Shown: positions 36,492 through 45,941, counted from the first letter of the stretch. The stretch is DNA of 64,000 nt from UBA1783 sp033808805 (GCA_033808805.1 JAPXMY010000007.1:1-64000); one strand, 5' to 3'. Numbers and translations are program-made. Notes: generated by a model from the letters alone, not told the origin.

Positions 36492-37151
36492 TTATTTCTG
36501 TGGTAATGTGCCACCTAAAAGTAACCAGATACCACCAACAACCATAGGTCCTAATATAGCTCCACCAACCATAGGCTTTTTGTTTTTATAGAATATGAAT
36601 GAACCTAGAATTGCTCCAATACCAACTGGAATATTATAAGCAATTGCACTTAACAGAACCAGAGGTCCTAAAGCTTCCCCTGCTCTGTTTCCTGCTCCCA
36701 TCATTAAAGATGTTGCGCCAGCCATTGATAAGTTTGGTGCTAATTTTCTAATGATAATTATAGCTCCACCAAGAACTGCTCCAACTGCCAATCCAGTAAG
36801 TAAAGCCAGAGGAAAACTATTAATCAATACATCATATCCCATACTTAAAAGTAAAGCAGGAATTCCAACGCCAACACCAGTCATCATTGAACCACCAATA
36901 TCTAAGATACCAACCAGAGGTCCTTCCAACAGACGAGCTAATAAGAAACCAGCAGAGAATGCAGCTGGAGCTGAGTAATCTCCTGACTGTTGTCCTACTT
37001 TTAACATTTCACCAATGTAAATTTCATTAGTAAGACCAACTCCTTCAACCATAAATACATGTGTTGCGCCCATGATACCTGCAGCAGCCAAGGCCATCAG
37101 TAATACAAAGGCAATATCTTTTTCTAAAAATCTTGATAATTTTTCTTTCAT
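36492..37151 (-). CDS. DUF4310 membrane protein, putative transporter subunit
   Basis: A 219-residue very hydrophobic, glycine-rich membrane protein with six to seven helices, of the EF_0833/AHA_3914 family (DUF4310). Family members are always found beside DUF4311, DUF4312 and SFCGS proteins. With the PRD regulators of this operon, the set looks like a transporter of its own type, perhaps distantly PTS-like. The ribosome site AGGAGGG is strong. Confidence 0.8.
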   Translation of the reverse strand: MKEKLSRFLEKDIAFVLLMALAAAGIMGATHVFMVEGVGLTNEIYIGEMLKVGQQSGDYSAPAAFSAGFLLARLLEGPLVGILDIGGSMMTGVGVGIPALLLSMGYDVLINSFPLALLTGLAVGAVLGGAIIIIRKLAPNLSMAGATSLMMGAGNRAGEALGPLVLLSAIAYNIPVGIGAILGSFIFYKNKKPMVGGAILGPMVVGGIWLLLGGTLPQK

Positions 37152-37163
37152 TTTTACACCCTC

Positions 37164-37880
37164 CTATGAAAACAATCCAATAAGTTTCAAGTGGAAACCA
37201 CGGAAGTATGCGATAGCAACAATAATTGCAACTACTACTACAAACATTGTGATTGTTGATTTGTCCTTAAGGCCTTTTTCCTCTGCCAATGAACCACAAA
37301 GGATACCAAAAATAATACCTGGCAGTGAGTTGCCTGAAATTATCGCCATAATTCCACCAAATACGATTGACCAGACACCAATGCTTGTACCAGCATCCAT
37401 TGCAGCCCACAGGAATAATAATGGCATTACATAATTAATCATATTTGTTGCCGCAGGAGTTAAAATTTCTCTTGCGATAGTAGCTAAATCAGCAGGGACC
37501 AATGAAGCGGCAGTATTAAGCAAGGTAAATACGATTGCACCTACAACACCACCAACTACAAACATTTCAAATGTTTTAGTTTTATAATTTTCTCCCTCTT
37601 TAAAGCCTACTATTGCCGCAGTCCAGTTAGGTATAACTCTATGAAGAACATCCTGAGTTAATGAACCTGTACCAACAACACTTGCTGCTGAGGTAATAAA
37701 GAACCCTAATCCAAATGAGAAGTGCGAAATAGGATCTCCATGACAGGCATTCATTTCTCCCAAAGTTCTGAAGGCACCCATACCTTGAATTTCTGGAGCC
37801 TTGAACATTCTTGCTGCACCTGCACTGATTGCAGATCCAGCCAAGAATCCAACAACTATAAATTTTAAAATTAATTCCAT
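37164..37880 (-). CDS. DUF4311 membrane protein, putative transporter subunit
   Basis: A 238-residue membrane protein of the EF_0832/AHA_3913 family (DUF4311) with about six helices and conserved-looking loops (MFKAPEIQGMGAFRTLGEMN, ACHGDPISHFSFG) near residues 25-55. The polar HGDP-S-H segment could line a substrate path. It probably forms the membrane channel together with the DUF4310 protein. Confidence 0.8.
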   Translation of the reverse strand: MELILKFIVVGFLAGSAISAGAARMFKAPEIQGMGAFRTLGEMNACHGDPISHFSFGLGFFITSAASVVGTGSLTQDVLHRVIPNWTAAIVGFKEGENYKTKTFEMFVVGGVVGAIVFTLLNTAASLVPADLATIAREILTPAATNMINYVMPLLFLWAAMDAGTSIGVWSIVFGGIMAIISGNSLPGIIFGILCGSLAEEKGLKDKSTITMFVVVVAIIVAIAYFRGFHLKLIGLFS

Positions 37881-37894
37881 ACTAAATCTCCTTT

Positions 37895-38188
37895 CTATTT
37901 ATTTATCTTTAAATATGAAATTGTAACAACTACCTTTAACTTTAAATACTCTTCCAAGTTTTCTCTTTTTGCGAAAAAGAACAAAAATGCTTCTGTTTTT
38001 GAATTTGTTTTTTTATCAATCAAATAAACTTCTTCTGTTTTAATTGTAATGATTGGAAATTTAACTTTCTCAACAAGTTTTCTTCGCATATCAGAAAAAG
38101 CACTCTCAATTGCTTTTTCAATTGTTTCACCTGTACCTTCGCATTCAATTTCCAATTTATTAAATTCTAGAATATTATTTGTTGCCAT
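37895..38188 (-). CDS. DUF4312 small cytoplasmic subunit
   Basis: A 97-residue soluble protein of the EF_0831/AHA_3912 family (DUF4312), with alternating strand and helix. Its start overlaps the SFCGS gene by 14 nt, which implies matched amounts. No active-site motif is obvious. Confidence 0.78.
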   Translation of the reverse strand: MATNNILEFNKLEIECEGTGETIEKAIESAFSDMRRKLVEKVKFPIITIKTEEVYLIDKKTNSKTEAFLFFFAKRENLEEYLKLKVVVTISYLKINK

Positions 38189-38540
38189 TTACTCTCTTCC
38201 ATTCCTGGACCAATCTTTTCCCTAGCTCCTCTGTGTCCATAAAACCAAATCCAAGAACCTGATTTCCTTCTCTTAAGGCTGCTTCTCCTGCTTCTATGGT
38301 TCTTAAATGATGTTTCGATTTGTATCCGTATTTATTTTGAGCTGTAATAGCACCAGCTCCACCAGACCCACAAAATGAGATGCCGAAATCTGCACTATAC
38401 TCTTTCATAACATCACCGACTTTTATATCAGCCGTTACTCCAGGAATTACTATTGCCTGTCCTCCTTCGCTTTCAATACCTTTTTTAACCAGATCGCCTT
38501 TTCCTAAACGATGTCCAATAATTACCAGTGGTTTACCCAT
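38175..38540 (-). CDS. SFCGS-family glycine-rich protein
   Basis: A 121-residue protein of the EF_0830/AHA_3911 family. It carries the name-giving ISFCGSGGAGAITAQNKYGY near residue 54. A cysteine in a glycine-rich loop after a strand recalls the phosphorylated cysteine of PTS EIIB proteins, although the overall fold is unknown. It starts with a 1-nt TAATG overlap with the PRD gene. Confidence 0.82.
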   Translation of the reverse strand: MGKPLVIIGHRLGKGDLVKKGIESEGGQAIVIPGVTADIKVGDVMKEYSADFGISFCGSGGAGAITAQNKYGYKSKHHLRTIEAGEAALREGNQVLGFGFMDTEELGKRLVQEWKRVNGNK

Positions 38541-38884
38541 TATTTTTCCTCCTCCTGCATTCTCTGCATATATATAGCCACCAACATTTTTTCAAAATTA
38601 TTAATTTCAAAATTTCTGTGTTTGCTAACTTCTAAAATATACTCTTCAAGAAGATTTTTCGCTTCCTTTGAGAATTCTTCCATGTTTTCTATTTCTAAAT
38701 CATTCTGTTCATTTTTATCGATTCGCTCCCATAAACTTATCATATGATTCCAAAAAACCTGGTCAAGTTTATCATCACTGATTCCCCTGTCTTTAAAAAA
38801 CTTATCAGTAATATCAATTTCTGTTTTGTAATTATCTAAATCAGGAAATGTTTCCTCTAAGGCACTTCGTATCGTCTTATTCAT
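38540..38884 (-). CDS. Stand-alone PRD protein
   Basis: A 114-residue protein that is a single PTS regulation domain (EF_0829 type) without DNA-binding or PTS domains. The usual PRD histidine sites appear in FWNHMISLWERI and EVSKHRNFEINNFEKML. It may be phosphorylated by HPr or by the SFCGS protein and act on the regulator encoded 3 nt upstream. Confidence 0.78.
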   Translation of the reverse strand: MNKTIRSALEETFPDLDNYKTEIDITDKFFKDRGISDDKLDQVFWNHMISLWERIDKNEQNDLEIENMEEFSKEAKNLLEEYILEVSKHRNFEINNFEKMLVAIYMQRMQEEEK

Positions 38885-38887
38885 ATT

Positions 38888-40717
38888 TTACTCCTTCTTA
38901 ATAATATATTGATAATATGCATACTTTTCTTGAGCTATCATTTTCACATTCAAGATACTTTCAACATATTCGAAAAACTCATTCATAATATTTGAGACTT
39001 TTATATCACTTCTTTCAATCTTCTGCAGTTCGTAAATGAATTCCTCATTTTCATCTTCTACATTTTCAAGGATTCTAGGTATTGATAATATCAGATGTAT
39101 TGTTACTCCTAACATTTTTTCTTCATTTATTTCATATTCTTCTGGAATTTCTAACATAGCATCATACAGTCTTAGAAATATATCAGAATATATTCTTGAA
39201 AATTTTATATCGCTAATTTCATGATTGATATCAGAGTCATCATTTGATCTTAAAGGCACGCTTGTATGCATCTCGCCATAATCAATATAATCTCTAATTT
39301 TTCTAATATCATTTTTATTGAGTATTGAAGAAACTCTGATTACATCCTTTTCAACAGAAGGTAAATTTACAGTTGAAATTATAAAGTCAATGTCTTCAAA
39401 ATTTGATTTATCAATAAAATAATGAGAAGAAAGATTTTTAACTACTTCAATATTGGAAAAAGTATTCTCAATCCTTATCTGCAGCAGCTTTGCCAAACCT
39501 CTTCCTGTTCCACAGACAGTAATTACCCTGTATTTCTTTAAACATTTATCTTTATGGTTCTTATATAAATAAATTGCAATGTATGAGGTTTCAGATGGAG
39601 ATTCATCAAGTCCCATTTCTTTGGCAAAAATAGCATAGATTTCTGCTGCTAAATTGAAATATGAGGCATAATTCATCTTTATATCCTGCAAAAGTGGATT
39701 TTCTGCATCTATATATCCAATCTCTTTTCTTTTAAGGAATTGATACAAGTGCCTGGAAATATCTTCTTCCAGCGCTTCATAGTCAAAACTTACATTTTTA
39801 ATACTTTTCAGATATTCCAGCATTTTTCTAATTGTGCTGGTAAACTTTAAATTGTTCTCATTAAAAGAATCAATGAAAATTCCCTTAGATATAATGAAAT
39901 TCATAAAATCAATGATTTCTAATTCATTACTGTAACCCAGCATTTTTTCAATAATTTCTTCAGAATATTTATATTCTTTTTCTAATTTTGTATTACGCAA
40001 CGAACTTCCATAAATCTTGTCTGTTTTTTCTTTTCTAATAAAGGTAATCATTAAATAATTGACAATAGACACATAGGCATATTTTGATATCCATACATTA
40101 TATTTTTCATTTGTATAATTTATTAACTTTATAACCTTTTCAATTTTTTCCTTTTCTATATAAATAAATAAACTGTCAAACAATATATTTAAATCTACCT
40201 GCTTATTATCATTAAAGTAAGCGTTGGTTAAGGTTTCGCTGATAACTGTCTTTATTGTTAATTCGTCGTTTTCTAAAGATATGTACCTGTCATTATTTAT
40301 TTTAATTTCCAATAAATTTACCGCTTCATTAAATTCCTTTATCAAATTTCTTATTGAAGAACTTGAAAAATACATTTTTTCAGCTATATCTTCAACAGTT
40401 AGATTATCTGCTGATAAAGCAATTAAAATCATCAGGTCAATCAGTCTGTTTGACAGGTTATCATCTTCAATTTTCAGCAGGTTAATCAGCCTATCTTTAT
40501 CTTTCGGTCTGATATAATAACCTTTGCCCCTTCGAATATGCACATCTATTTCATAGTTTTCTTTCAGATGTCTTTTTATTTCGGCAATATCATATTGAAT
40601 TGTTCTTTTACTGACACTAAAAGTATCAATTAATTTTTCTAAACTGACTGGAAGGGTTTTATTATACAATTCTTTAAGAATTCCAATTTGTCGATCACTT
40701 AAATTATTTAATATCAT
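38888..40717 (-). CDS. PRD/EIIB transcriptional regulator of the DUF4310-4312 operon
   Basis: A 609-residue regulator. It has N-terminal winged helices (IDTFSVSKRTIQYDIAEIKRH near residues 20-45 and a second near 90-130), two PRD domains (about 160-380), an EIIB-like domain with VITVCGTGRGLAKL near 400, and a C-terminal PRD-like segment (LGVTIHLILSIPRI). Unlike the galactitol-type regulator in this window it has no EIIA domain. It is the first gene of its operon and most likely activates it. The ribosome site is weak. A 29-bp inverted repeat lies 46-74 nt upstream. Confidence 0.85.
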   Translation of the reverse strand: MILNNLSDRQIGILKELYNKTLPVSLEKLIDTFSVSKRTIQYDIAEIKRHLKENYEIDVHIRRGKGYYIRPKDKDRLINLLKIEDDNLSNRLIDLMILIALSADNLTVEDIAEKMYFSSSSIRNLIKEFNEAVNLLEIKINNDRYISLENDELTIKTVISETLTNAYFNDNKQVDLNILFDSLFIYIEKEKIEKVIKLINYTNEKYNVWISKYAYVSIVNYLMITFIRKEKTDKIYGSSLRNTKLEKEYKYSEEIIEKMLGYSNELEIIDFMNFIISKGIFIDSFNENNLKFTSTIRKMLEYLKSIKNVSFDYEALEEDISRHLYQFLKRKEIGYIDAENPLLQDIKMNYASYFNLAAEIYAIFAKEMGLDESPSETSYIAIYLYKNHKDKCLKKYRVITVCGTGRGLAKLLQIRIENTFSNIEVVKNLSSHYFIDKSNFEDIDFIISTVNLPSVEKDVIRVSSILNKNDIRKIRDYIDYGEMHTSVPLRSNDDSDINHEISDIKFSRIYSDIFLRLYDAMLEIPEEYEINEEKMLGVTIHLILSIPRILENVEDENEEFIYELQKIERSDIKVSNIMNEFFEYVESILNVKMIAQEKYAYYQYIIKKE

Positions 40718-40762
40718 CTTATTTATATACTAACAAATCTTTTTATTAAATTCATACAAACA

Positions 40763-40791
40763 AATTGCACTTTAAAAAATTAAGTGCAATT
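40763..40791. promoter_or_regulatory. Inverted repeat upstream of the PRD regulator
   Basis: Perfect 10-nt arms AATTGCACTT and AAGTGCAATT are separated by 9 nt. Its place upstream of the regulator gene and beyond the neighbouring terminator suggests a binding site for that regulator. Confidence 0.6.
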
Positions 40792-40807
40792 GAATGCTTT
40801 TGTTTAA

Positions 40808-40840
40808 AATAAAAACCCCATCATTATTGATGAGGTTTGA
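40808..40840 (-). terminator. Terminator of the nucleoside ABC operon
   Basis: On the minus strand AACCTCATCA pairs with TGATGGGGTT (one G-T pair), ending in TTTTATTTT. Confidence 0.88.
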
Positions 40841-40862
40841 TTGTTCAATGTCCATTTTAAGC

Positions 40863-41819
40863 TTAGCGTCTTCCCTTATCGTATGGCTGACCGCTGGCTT
40901 TTGGTGCTTTATCATTTTTACTGATAAATACCAGGGCCAGTAAAGTCAACATAAACGGCAAACTCTTATAGAAGGCTTCTGGAAGTTTTAAAGCTGCCAA
41001 AAACGGAATTCCTGAATAAGAATTGGAAATTGTCATACACAGAGCAAAGAAAGCCGCTGCTCCAATCAGTGATTTAAAACGCCATTGTCCAAAGATCAGT
41101 ACTGACATTGCCAAGAAACCATAGCCATTGACTGTTTGGCTAAAAGCAGTAGAAACAGGAATAATATACATCAGTCCACCCATACCACCGATAAATCCAG
41201 CAATAGCCAGGGCTGCATAACGATATTTCTGAACATTAACACCTAATGATTCTGCTGCATGAGGATTCTCTCCACAAGCACACATTCTTAAACCAAAACG
41301 GGTTTTATTTATTACAATAGCACTGATTATAAATATAGCGATTCCAATAAAGTTAGTAATGTAAATTTTAGTAAAGAACATTTCTCCTATTATCGGGATG
41401 TCGGATAATAGCGGAACTCTATCAATAATGAAATCATTACGAATTGAAATATGCTCTGAACCTTTTTGCAGTACTCGAGCAAAGAAAATACAGAAGGCTG
41501 GAGCAAAAGTATTTAAAGCTTGAGCAACAATTGTCTGATTGGCATTTAAATTGATGGACGCCAAAGCTAATAGCATTGTCAATATAATACCCATAACACC
41601 GGCAAACAACAGTGCCAGAATCAGTCTTAATTGACCTGTGACAACGCCATCAAGCCACTGCAGACACATTACACCCCACATACATGACCAGACCATTACC
41701 GCTTCCAGTGCCATATGAATAATACCCGAACGCTCAGAATATAAAGCACTTACCGCAACAACCAGTAGTGGAATGAAGAAAAACATGAAATATCTAGATA
41801 CAAAATACAATTGTTCCAT
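40863..41819 (-). CDS. Nucleoside ABC transporter permease 2
   Basis: A 318-residue permease of the branched-chain/ribose-type family (BPD_transp_2), similar to YufQ/PnrE of BMP-type purine nucleoside transporters. Eight to ten helices; the ATPase-docking loop is around RMCACGENPHAAESLGVNV near residue 185. It starts with a 1-nt overlap with permease 1. Confidence 0.9.
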   Translation of the reverse strand: MEQLYFVSRYFMFFFIPLLVVAVSALYSERSGIIHMALEAVMVWSCMWGVMCLQWLDGVVTGQLRLILALLFAGVMGIILTMLLALASINLNANQTIVAQALNTFAPAFCIFFARVLQKGSEHISIRNDFIIDRVPLLSDIPIIGEMFFTKIYITNFIGIAIFIISAIVINKTRFGLRMCACGENPHAAESLGVNVQKYRYAALAIAGFIGGMGGLMYIIPVSTAFSQTVNGYGFLAMSVLIFGQWRFKSLIGAAAFFALCMTISNSYSGIPFLAALKLPEAFYKSLPFMLTLLALVFISKNDKAPKASGQPYDKGRR

Positions 41820-42946
41820 TATAAATTTTCCTCCTCTATTACTATATTGGCATCTTCGGTCTTACCCCTTAATAGGATCTTTTCAATTTTATGACGCATA
41901 AACAATGAAAAGGCTGAGAAGTAAATAATAATTGAAGTAATAACATTGACAATTTCTCTTTGGAAACCAAAAATCTGCATATAGTTTCCACCAACTGTCA
42001 GATAAGCCAAGAAGCTCGCTCCAAAAATAGCTCCTAGTGGATTATTATTAGCCAGACACGCTACCGCAATACCGGTAAAGCCTTCTGCCGCATTACCAAG
42101 TTTAAATGGAATATAGGCTCCTGACCATGATAAATAGTTTAATGCTCCTCCCAGTCCACAAAGGGCACCTGAAAGTAAAATAGAAATCAGAATAGTATGT
42201 TTTGACTTAATACCAGCATACTGAGTAGCATCTGGATTTTTACCACAGGCCTTAAGTTCATAGCCAAGTTTGGTTTTCTGTAAAATAATCCAGACAATTA
42301 TTGCTGCGACAATAGCAATTAAAATTCCAATGTCAGCAGCCCTGTTTTTGGTAAGAGCTGGCATAAATAACTGTGGTAACTTACAGTTAGCTGGCACTGG
42401 TCTGGTTTGACCTTTCAGGGCATCATAACAGGTTAACGAAATCCAGTGTAGGATATAGTACATTTCAATATAGTTGAACATTACTGTTGAAATAACAATG
42501 TTGACGTTGAAATATGCTTTCAGAATACCTGGGATTAAAGCCCATGCAGCACCAGCAAGCATGGCTGCCAAAACTGGAACCAGCCACGATAAAGGCATTG
42601 GTAAATCTTTGGAAAAATATAAAGCAGTTACAATAGCTGCAAAGCCACCAATAGAATATTGTCCAGGACCACCAATGTTAAAGACACCCGCCTGGAAAGC
42701 TAAACACATCGCTATCCCTGTACACAAAATCGGCGTGGCAAAGAATAGGACTGTACCAATATTTTTAAAGCCTCCCATTCCAAAACCACCAGAAATGATA
42801 GTCATAAAGGCATCAACACCTTTAGCTGGATTGGTAAACATTAAAATAATGAAAGCTATTAAAAGTCCACAGACTATGGCAATCAGAGAAGACAAAATTC
42901 CAGTGTGATTAGAAATATCGAATGATTTTTTATTTTTTACACTCAT
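41819..42946 (-). CDS. Nucleoside ABC transporter permease 1
   Basis: A 375-residue permease, the partner of permease 2 (YufP/PnrD type). The docking loop ELKACGKNPDATQYAGI lies near residue 235. Ten or so helices; a positively charged N-terminus. It overlaps the ATPase gene by 4 nt (ATGA). With the binding protein and the salvage genes upstream, nucleosides are the likely cargo. Confidence 0.9.
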   Translation of the reverse strand: MSVKNKKSFDISNHTGILSSLIAIVCGLLIAFIILMFTNPAKGVDAFMTIISGGFGMGGFKNIGTVLFFATPILCTGIAMCLAFQAGVFNIGGPGQYSIGGFAAIVTALYFSKDLPMPLSWLVPVLAAMLAGAAWALIPGILKAYFNVNIVISTVMFNYIEMYYILHWISLTCYDALKGQTRPVPANCKLPQLFMPALTKNRAADIGILIAIVAAIIVWIILQKTKLGYELKACGKNPDATQYAGIKSKHTILISILLSGALCGLGGALNYLSWSGAYIPFKLGNAAEGFTGIAVACLANNNPLGAIFGASFLAYLTVGGNYMQIFGFQREIVNVITSIIIYFSAFSLFMRHKIEKILLRGKTEDANIVIEEENL

Positions 42947-44481
42947 ATACTTTTCCCCTCTCTTTTAACTCCAGCCATATACAGACCAACTTCTTCTAAA
43001 GTTACTTCTTTCGGATTTAAAGTACCCATAATTTCACCTTCAAACATGACGATAATTCTATCAGCCACATCCATAACTTCATCTAACTCAAATGACATCA
43101 TCAAGACAGCTTTATCTTTGTCTCTTTGAGCAACAATCTGCTTATGAATATATTCAATAGCTCCGACATCCAGTCCTCTGGTTGGTTGAACAGCAATCAG
43201 CAAATCTGAGTCTTGATCAATTTCACGAGCTACAATCGCTTTTTGCTGGTTACCACCAGACATTGATCTGGTCATCGTATTTTTCCCCTGACCACTTCTA
43301 ATATCAAATCTTGTAATTAGCTCATCAGCATATTCATTAAATCTATGAAAATTTAAAAACCCGGTTTTATTAACAAAACCTTTTTTAAAATAGTTTTTCA
43401 AGGCTAGATTATAAGATAATGGGTAATCTAGTACTAAGCCAAATTTATGTCTATCTTCTGGAATATGTGATAAAACTCCGTTACGATCACGAATTGACTT
43501 TTTGGTATAGTCCTCTCCATTGATCAGTATTCTACCTTCATTAATTGGCATCAATCCTGTAACACCATAAATAAGTTCTGACTGACCATTACCATCAATA
43601 CCAGCAATAACCACAATTTCTCCTTTTCTAACACAAAAAGAAACATCATTGACAACCTTCTTTTTGGTCTCTTTATTGATGATGGTTAAATTTTCTACCT
43701 TCAGAACCTCCTCTTTTGGCTGTGCTGGTTCTTTTTGAACATGGAAACTTACTTCCTTACCGACCATAAGTTCACCCATCTGCTCTTTTGTTGTTGATGC
43801 AACATCAAGAGTTGCGATTAATTTTCCTCGACGCAAAATAGATACCCTGTCTGCGACAAGTTTTATTTCATCAAGCTTATGGGAAATAAAAAGAATCGTG
43901 TGGCCTTCCTGGGCCAAACCTTTCATAATACCCATCAGCTCGTCAATTTCCTGAGGAGTTAATACCGCTGTCGGTTCATCGAAAATTAATATTTCTGCCT
44001 TACGATAAAGCATTTTCAAAATTTCACAGCGTTGCTGTTGACCAACAGTAATATTGGCAATCAATTCATCCGGATCAATTGCCAGACCATATTTTTTTGA
44101 TAGTTCAACTACTTCCTTACGAGCAGTTTTCATATCAAGGAAAGGTCCTTTTAAAGTTTCTTCACCTAATACAATGTTTTGTAAAACAGTATAATTTTGA
44201 ACCAGTTTAAAATGCTGATGCACCATACCAATACCCAGTTCCGTAGCAACTCGAGGATTACTGATAATTTCTTCTTTTCCTCTAATATCGATGCTTCCTT
44301 CTTCAGGATTATACATACCAAACAATATTGACATAAGAGTTGATTTACCGGCACCATTTTCTCCCAACAGTGCATGTATTTCCCCCTTGCGAATTCCTAA
44401 ACTAATGTCATTACAGGCAGTAATTCCAGGAAATTTTTTGGTTATGTGACGAAACTCGATAATATTTTCTACATTCGTCAT
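42943..44481 (-). CDS. Nucleoside ABC transporter ATPase (tandem)
   Basis: A 512-residue protein with two ABC domains in one chain. The first has GENGAGKST, VGQQQRCEI and ILIFDEPTAVL. The second is of the usual altered type, with GIDGNGQSEL for Walker A, MSGGNQQKAIVARE and LLIAVQPTRGLDVG. This matches YufO/PnrC and RbsA-like ATPases. A hairpin lies between it and the binding-protein gene. Confidence 0.92.
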   Translation of the reverse strand: MTNVENIIEFRHITKKFPGITACNDISLGIRKGEIHALLGENGAGKSTLMSILFGMYNPEEGSIDIRGKEEIISNPRVATELGIGMVHQHFKLVQNYTVLQNIVLGEETLKGPFLDMKTARKEVVELSKKYGLAIDPDELIANITVGQQQRCEILKMLYRKAEILIFDEPTAVLTPQEIDELMGIMKGLAQEGHTILFISHKLDEIKLVADRVSILRRGKLIATLDVASTTKEQMGELMVGKEVSFHVQKEPAQPKEEVLKVENLTIINKETKKKVVNDVSFCVRKGEIVVIAGIDGNGQSELIYGVTGLMPINEGRILINGEDYTKKSIRDRNGVLSHIPEDRHKFGLVLDYPLSYNLALKNYFKKGFVNKTGFLNFHRFNEYADELITRFDIRSGQGKNTMTRSMSGGNQQKAIVAREIDQDSDLLIAVQPTRGLDVGAIEYIHKQIVAQRDKDKAVLMMSFELDEVMDVADRIIVMFEGEIMGTLNPKEVTLEEVGLYMAGVKREGKSI

Positions 44482-44508
44482 TTATTTCATCCTTTCCAGA
44501 TAATAAGG

Positions 44509-44537
44509 TAGAAGGCGTACTATTAGTACACCTTCTA
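44509..44537 (-). other. Intercistronic hairpin after the BMP gene
   Basis: Arms TAGAAGGCGTAC and GTACACCTTCTA pair with one mismatch around 5 nt. It lacks a T run and probably sets a higher yield of binding protein than transporter, like the hairpin at 22572-22601. Confidence 0.7.
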
Positions 44538-44561
44538 ACAAAATCTTCTTATAATATTTTC

Positions 44562-45728
44562 TTATTTTTCGATATACTTAACAGTAACTAAAGTATATCT
44601 TCCTTCAATTGGAGCACCATTTTCTCCATCTGCTTCTGTAGCGATAGTAGCATGAACTTCAATTGTTTTAGCATAGATTGCATCATATTGTTCCTGAGTT
44701 AAAACATTCCAGTTTTCAGCTCTGTATGGAGCAATAACAGCAGCATCTTCAGCAGCAGTTAAAGTGATTAAACCATTTTCAGTATAGTACTTCCAAGCAT
44801 CTCCACCTTCAAAGGCAGCTCTGACAGCATCTTCAACAGTGTTTGCTAAAGATTTCATAGCAGAAGTAACGATTAATGGTTCATTTTCTGCTCCTTCAGC
44901 TTTTCTAGTGTAATATTCATCAGTATCTACACCTACAATCCATCTGTTTTCGCCATCTTTTGCAGCCTGGATGACTGAGTTGACAATTTGACCACCACAA
45001 GCAAAGATAATTTCTGTTCCTTCTGTATACCAGTTAGCAACGAATGTTACCAAATCAGGAGAAGCATCAAAAGTACCTGTATAGTAGTATTTAACTTCTA
45101 CTTCACCTGGAGCTAAACCTAATTCTTTAGCTGCAGCTTCAGCGCCATCGATAAATCCATAACCGAATCTGACAACTGCTGGAACAGCCATACCACCAAA
45201 GAAACCAAGTTTTCTGTAGCCATCTAATACTACAGCGTATCCAGCCATATAACCAGAATCTTGTTCAGCGAAAGTAATCATCGCTAATTTGTCGGTATAT
45301 TCGATTGAATCATCAATACCATCCCAGTTATAGTCAATATTGTATAAATCATCAGCATCTAAGAAGACAACTTTTACATCTGGATATTCAGGAATTAACT
45401 GACATAATGCAGCATCCCACAAGAAACCACAAGCAACGATAACTTTAGCTTTCATCTGAGCAGCAGCCTGTTCGAAGATTGTTCTTCTTGCTTCATCGTT
45501 ATCACTAGCTGGTTGCAGATAAGTATGTGTTGCACCTGATTTTTCGCAATAATCGACGATACCTTGATATGAATATTGGTTAAAACCACCATCGTAAATG
45601 GTACCCATATCAGCTAAGAAAACAACATCATATGTGTTTTCTTCTTCTCCACCTGGTTCTTTTGGCTGACAACCAACCATTGAAAAAACCATTAGAAGCA
45701 CTAATAAACTAGTAAGAATCTTTTTCAT
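44562..45728 (-). CDS. BMP-family nucleoside-binding lipoprotein
   Basis: A 388-residue lipoprotein of the basic membrane protein (BMP/PnrA/Med) family. The signal peptide ends in VFSMVGCQPKEPGG, with cysteine near residue 20. The fold is a periplasmic-binding-type I protein: DGGFNQYSYQGI near the start and GFFGGMAVPAVVRFGYGF near 185. PnrA-like proteins bind purine and pyrimidine nucleosides. First gene of the four-gene ABC operon, with a strong ribosome site AAGGAGG. Confidence 0.92.
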   Translation of the reverse strand: MKKILTSLLVLLMVFSMVGCQPKEPGGEEENTYDVVFLADMGTIYDGGFNQYSYQGIVDYCEKSGATHTYLQPASDNDEARRTIFEQAAAQMKAKVIVACGFLWDAALCQLIPEYPDVKVVFLDADDLYNIDYNWDGIDDSIEYTDKLAMITFAEQDSGYMAGYAVVLDGYRKLGFFGGMAVPAVVRFGYGFIDGAEAAAKELGLAPGEVEVKYYYTGTFDASPDLVTFVANWYTEGTEIIFACGGQIVNSVIQAAKDGENRWIVGVDTDEYYTRKAEGAENEPLIVTSAMKSLANTVEDAVRAAFEGGDAWKYYTENGLITLTAAEDAAVIAPYRAENWNVLTQEQYDAIYAKTIEVHATIATEADGENGAPIEGRYTLVTVKYIEK

Positions 45729-45822
45729 ATTTCCTCCTTCTTATGAATAGTTCTTTGTGATGTATCTATTAAATATCAGTATCTTTAAACGCACAAAAAT
45801 AAATACATCTATCATCAGATTA

Positions 45823-45852
45823 ATTCTATCACTTTAAGCGAAATGTAGTCAA
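45823..45852 (-). promoter_or_regulatory. Promoter of the nucleoside ABC operon
   Basis: On the minus strand TTGACT (45847-45852), 18-nt spacer, TAGAAT (45823-45828). The leader of about 90 nt carries the inverted repeat GATGTAT/ATACATC; no purine riboswitch core is seen. Confidence 0.8.
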
Positions 45853-45941
45853 TGAATTGAGTTGGATAGTTATTGATTTTACATAGAAAGAACCCTTTTT
45901 TTAAAGTTTAAATACTGATCAACAATTATGTAACTTTGAAA

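Noticed and set aside
42474..42908. A 144-residue plus-strand frame opposite permease 1
   Set aside because: A shadow of a well-supported permease gene, with low-complexity Lys/Pro/Ala content.
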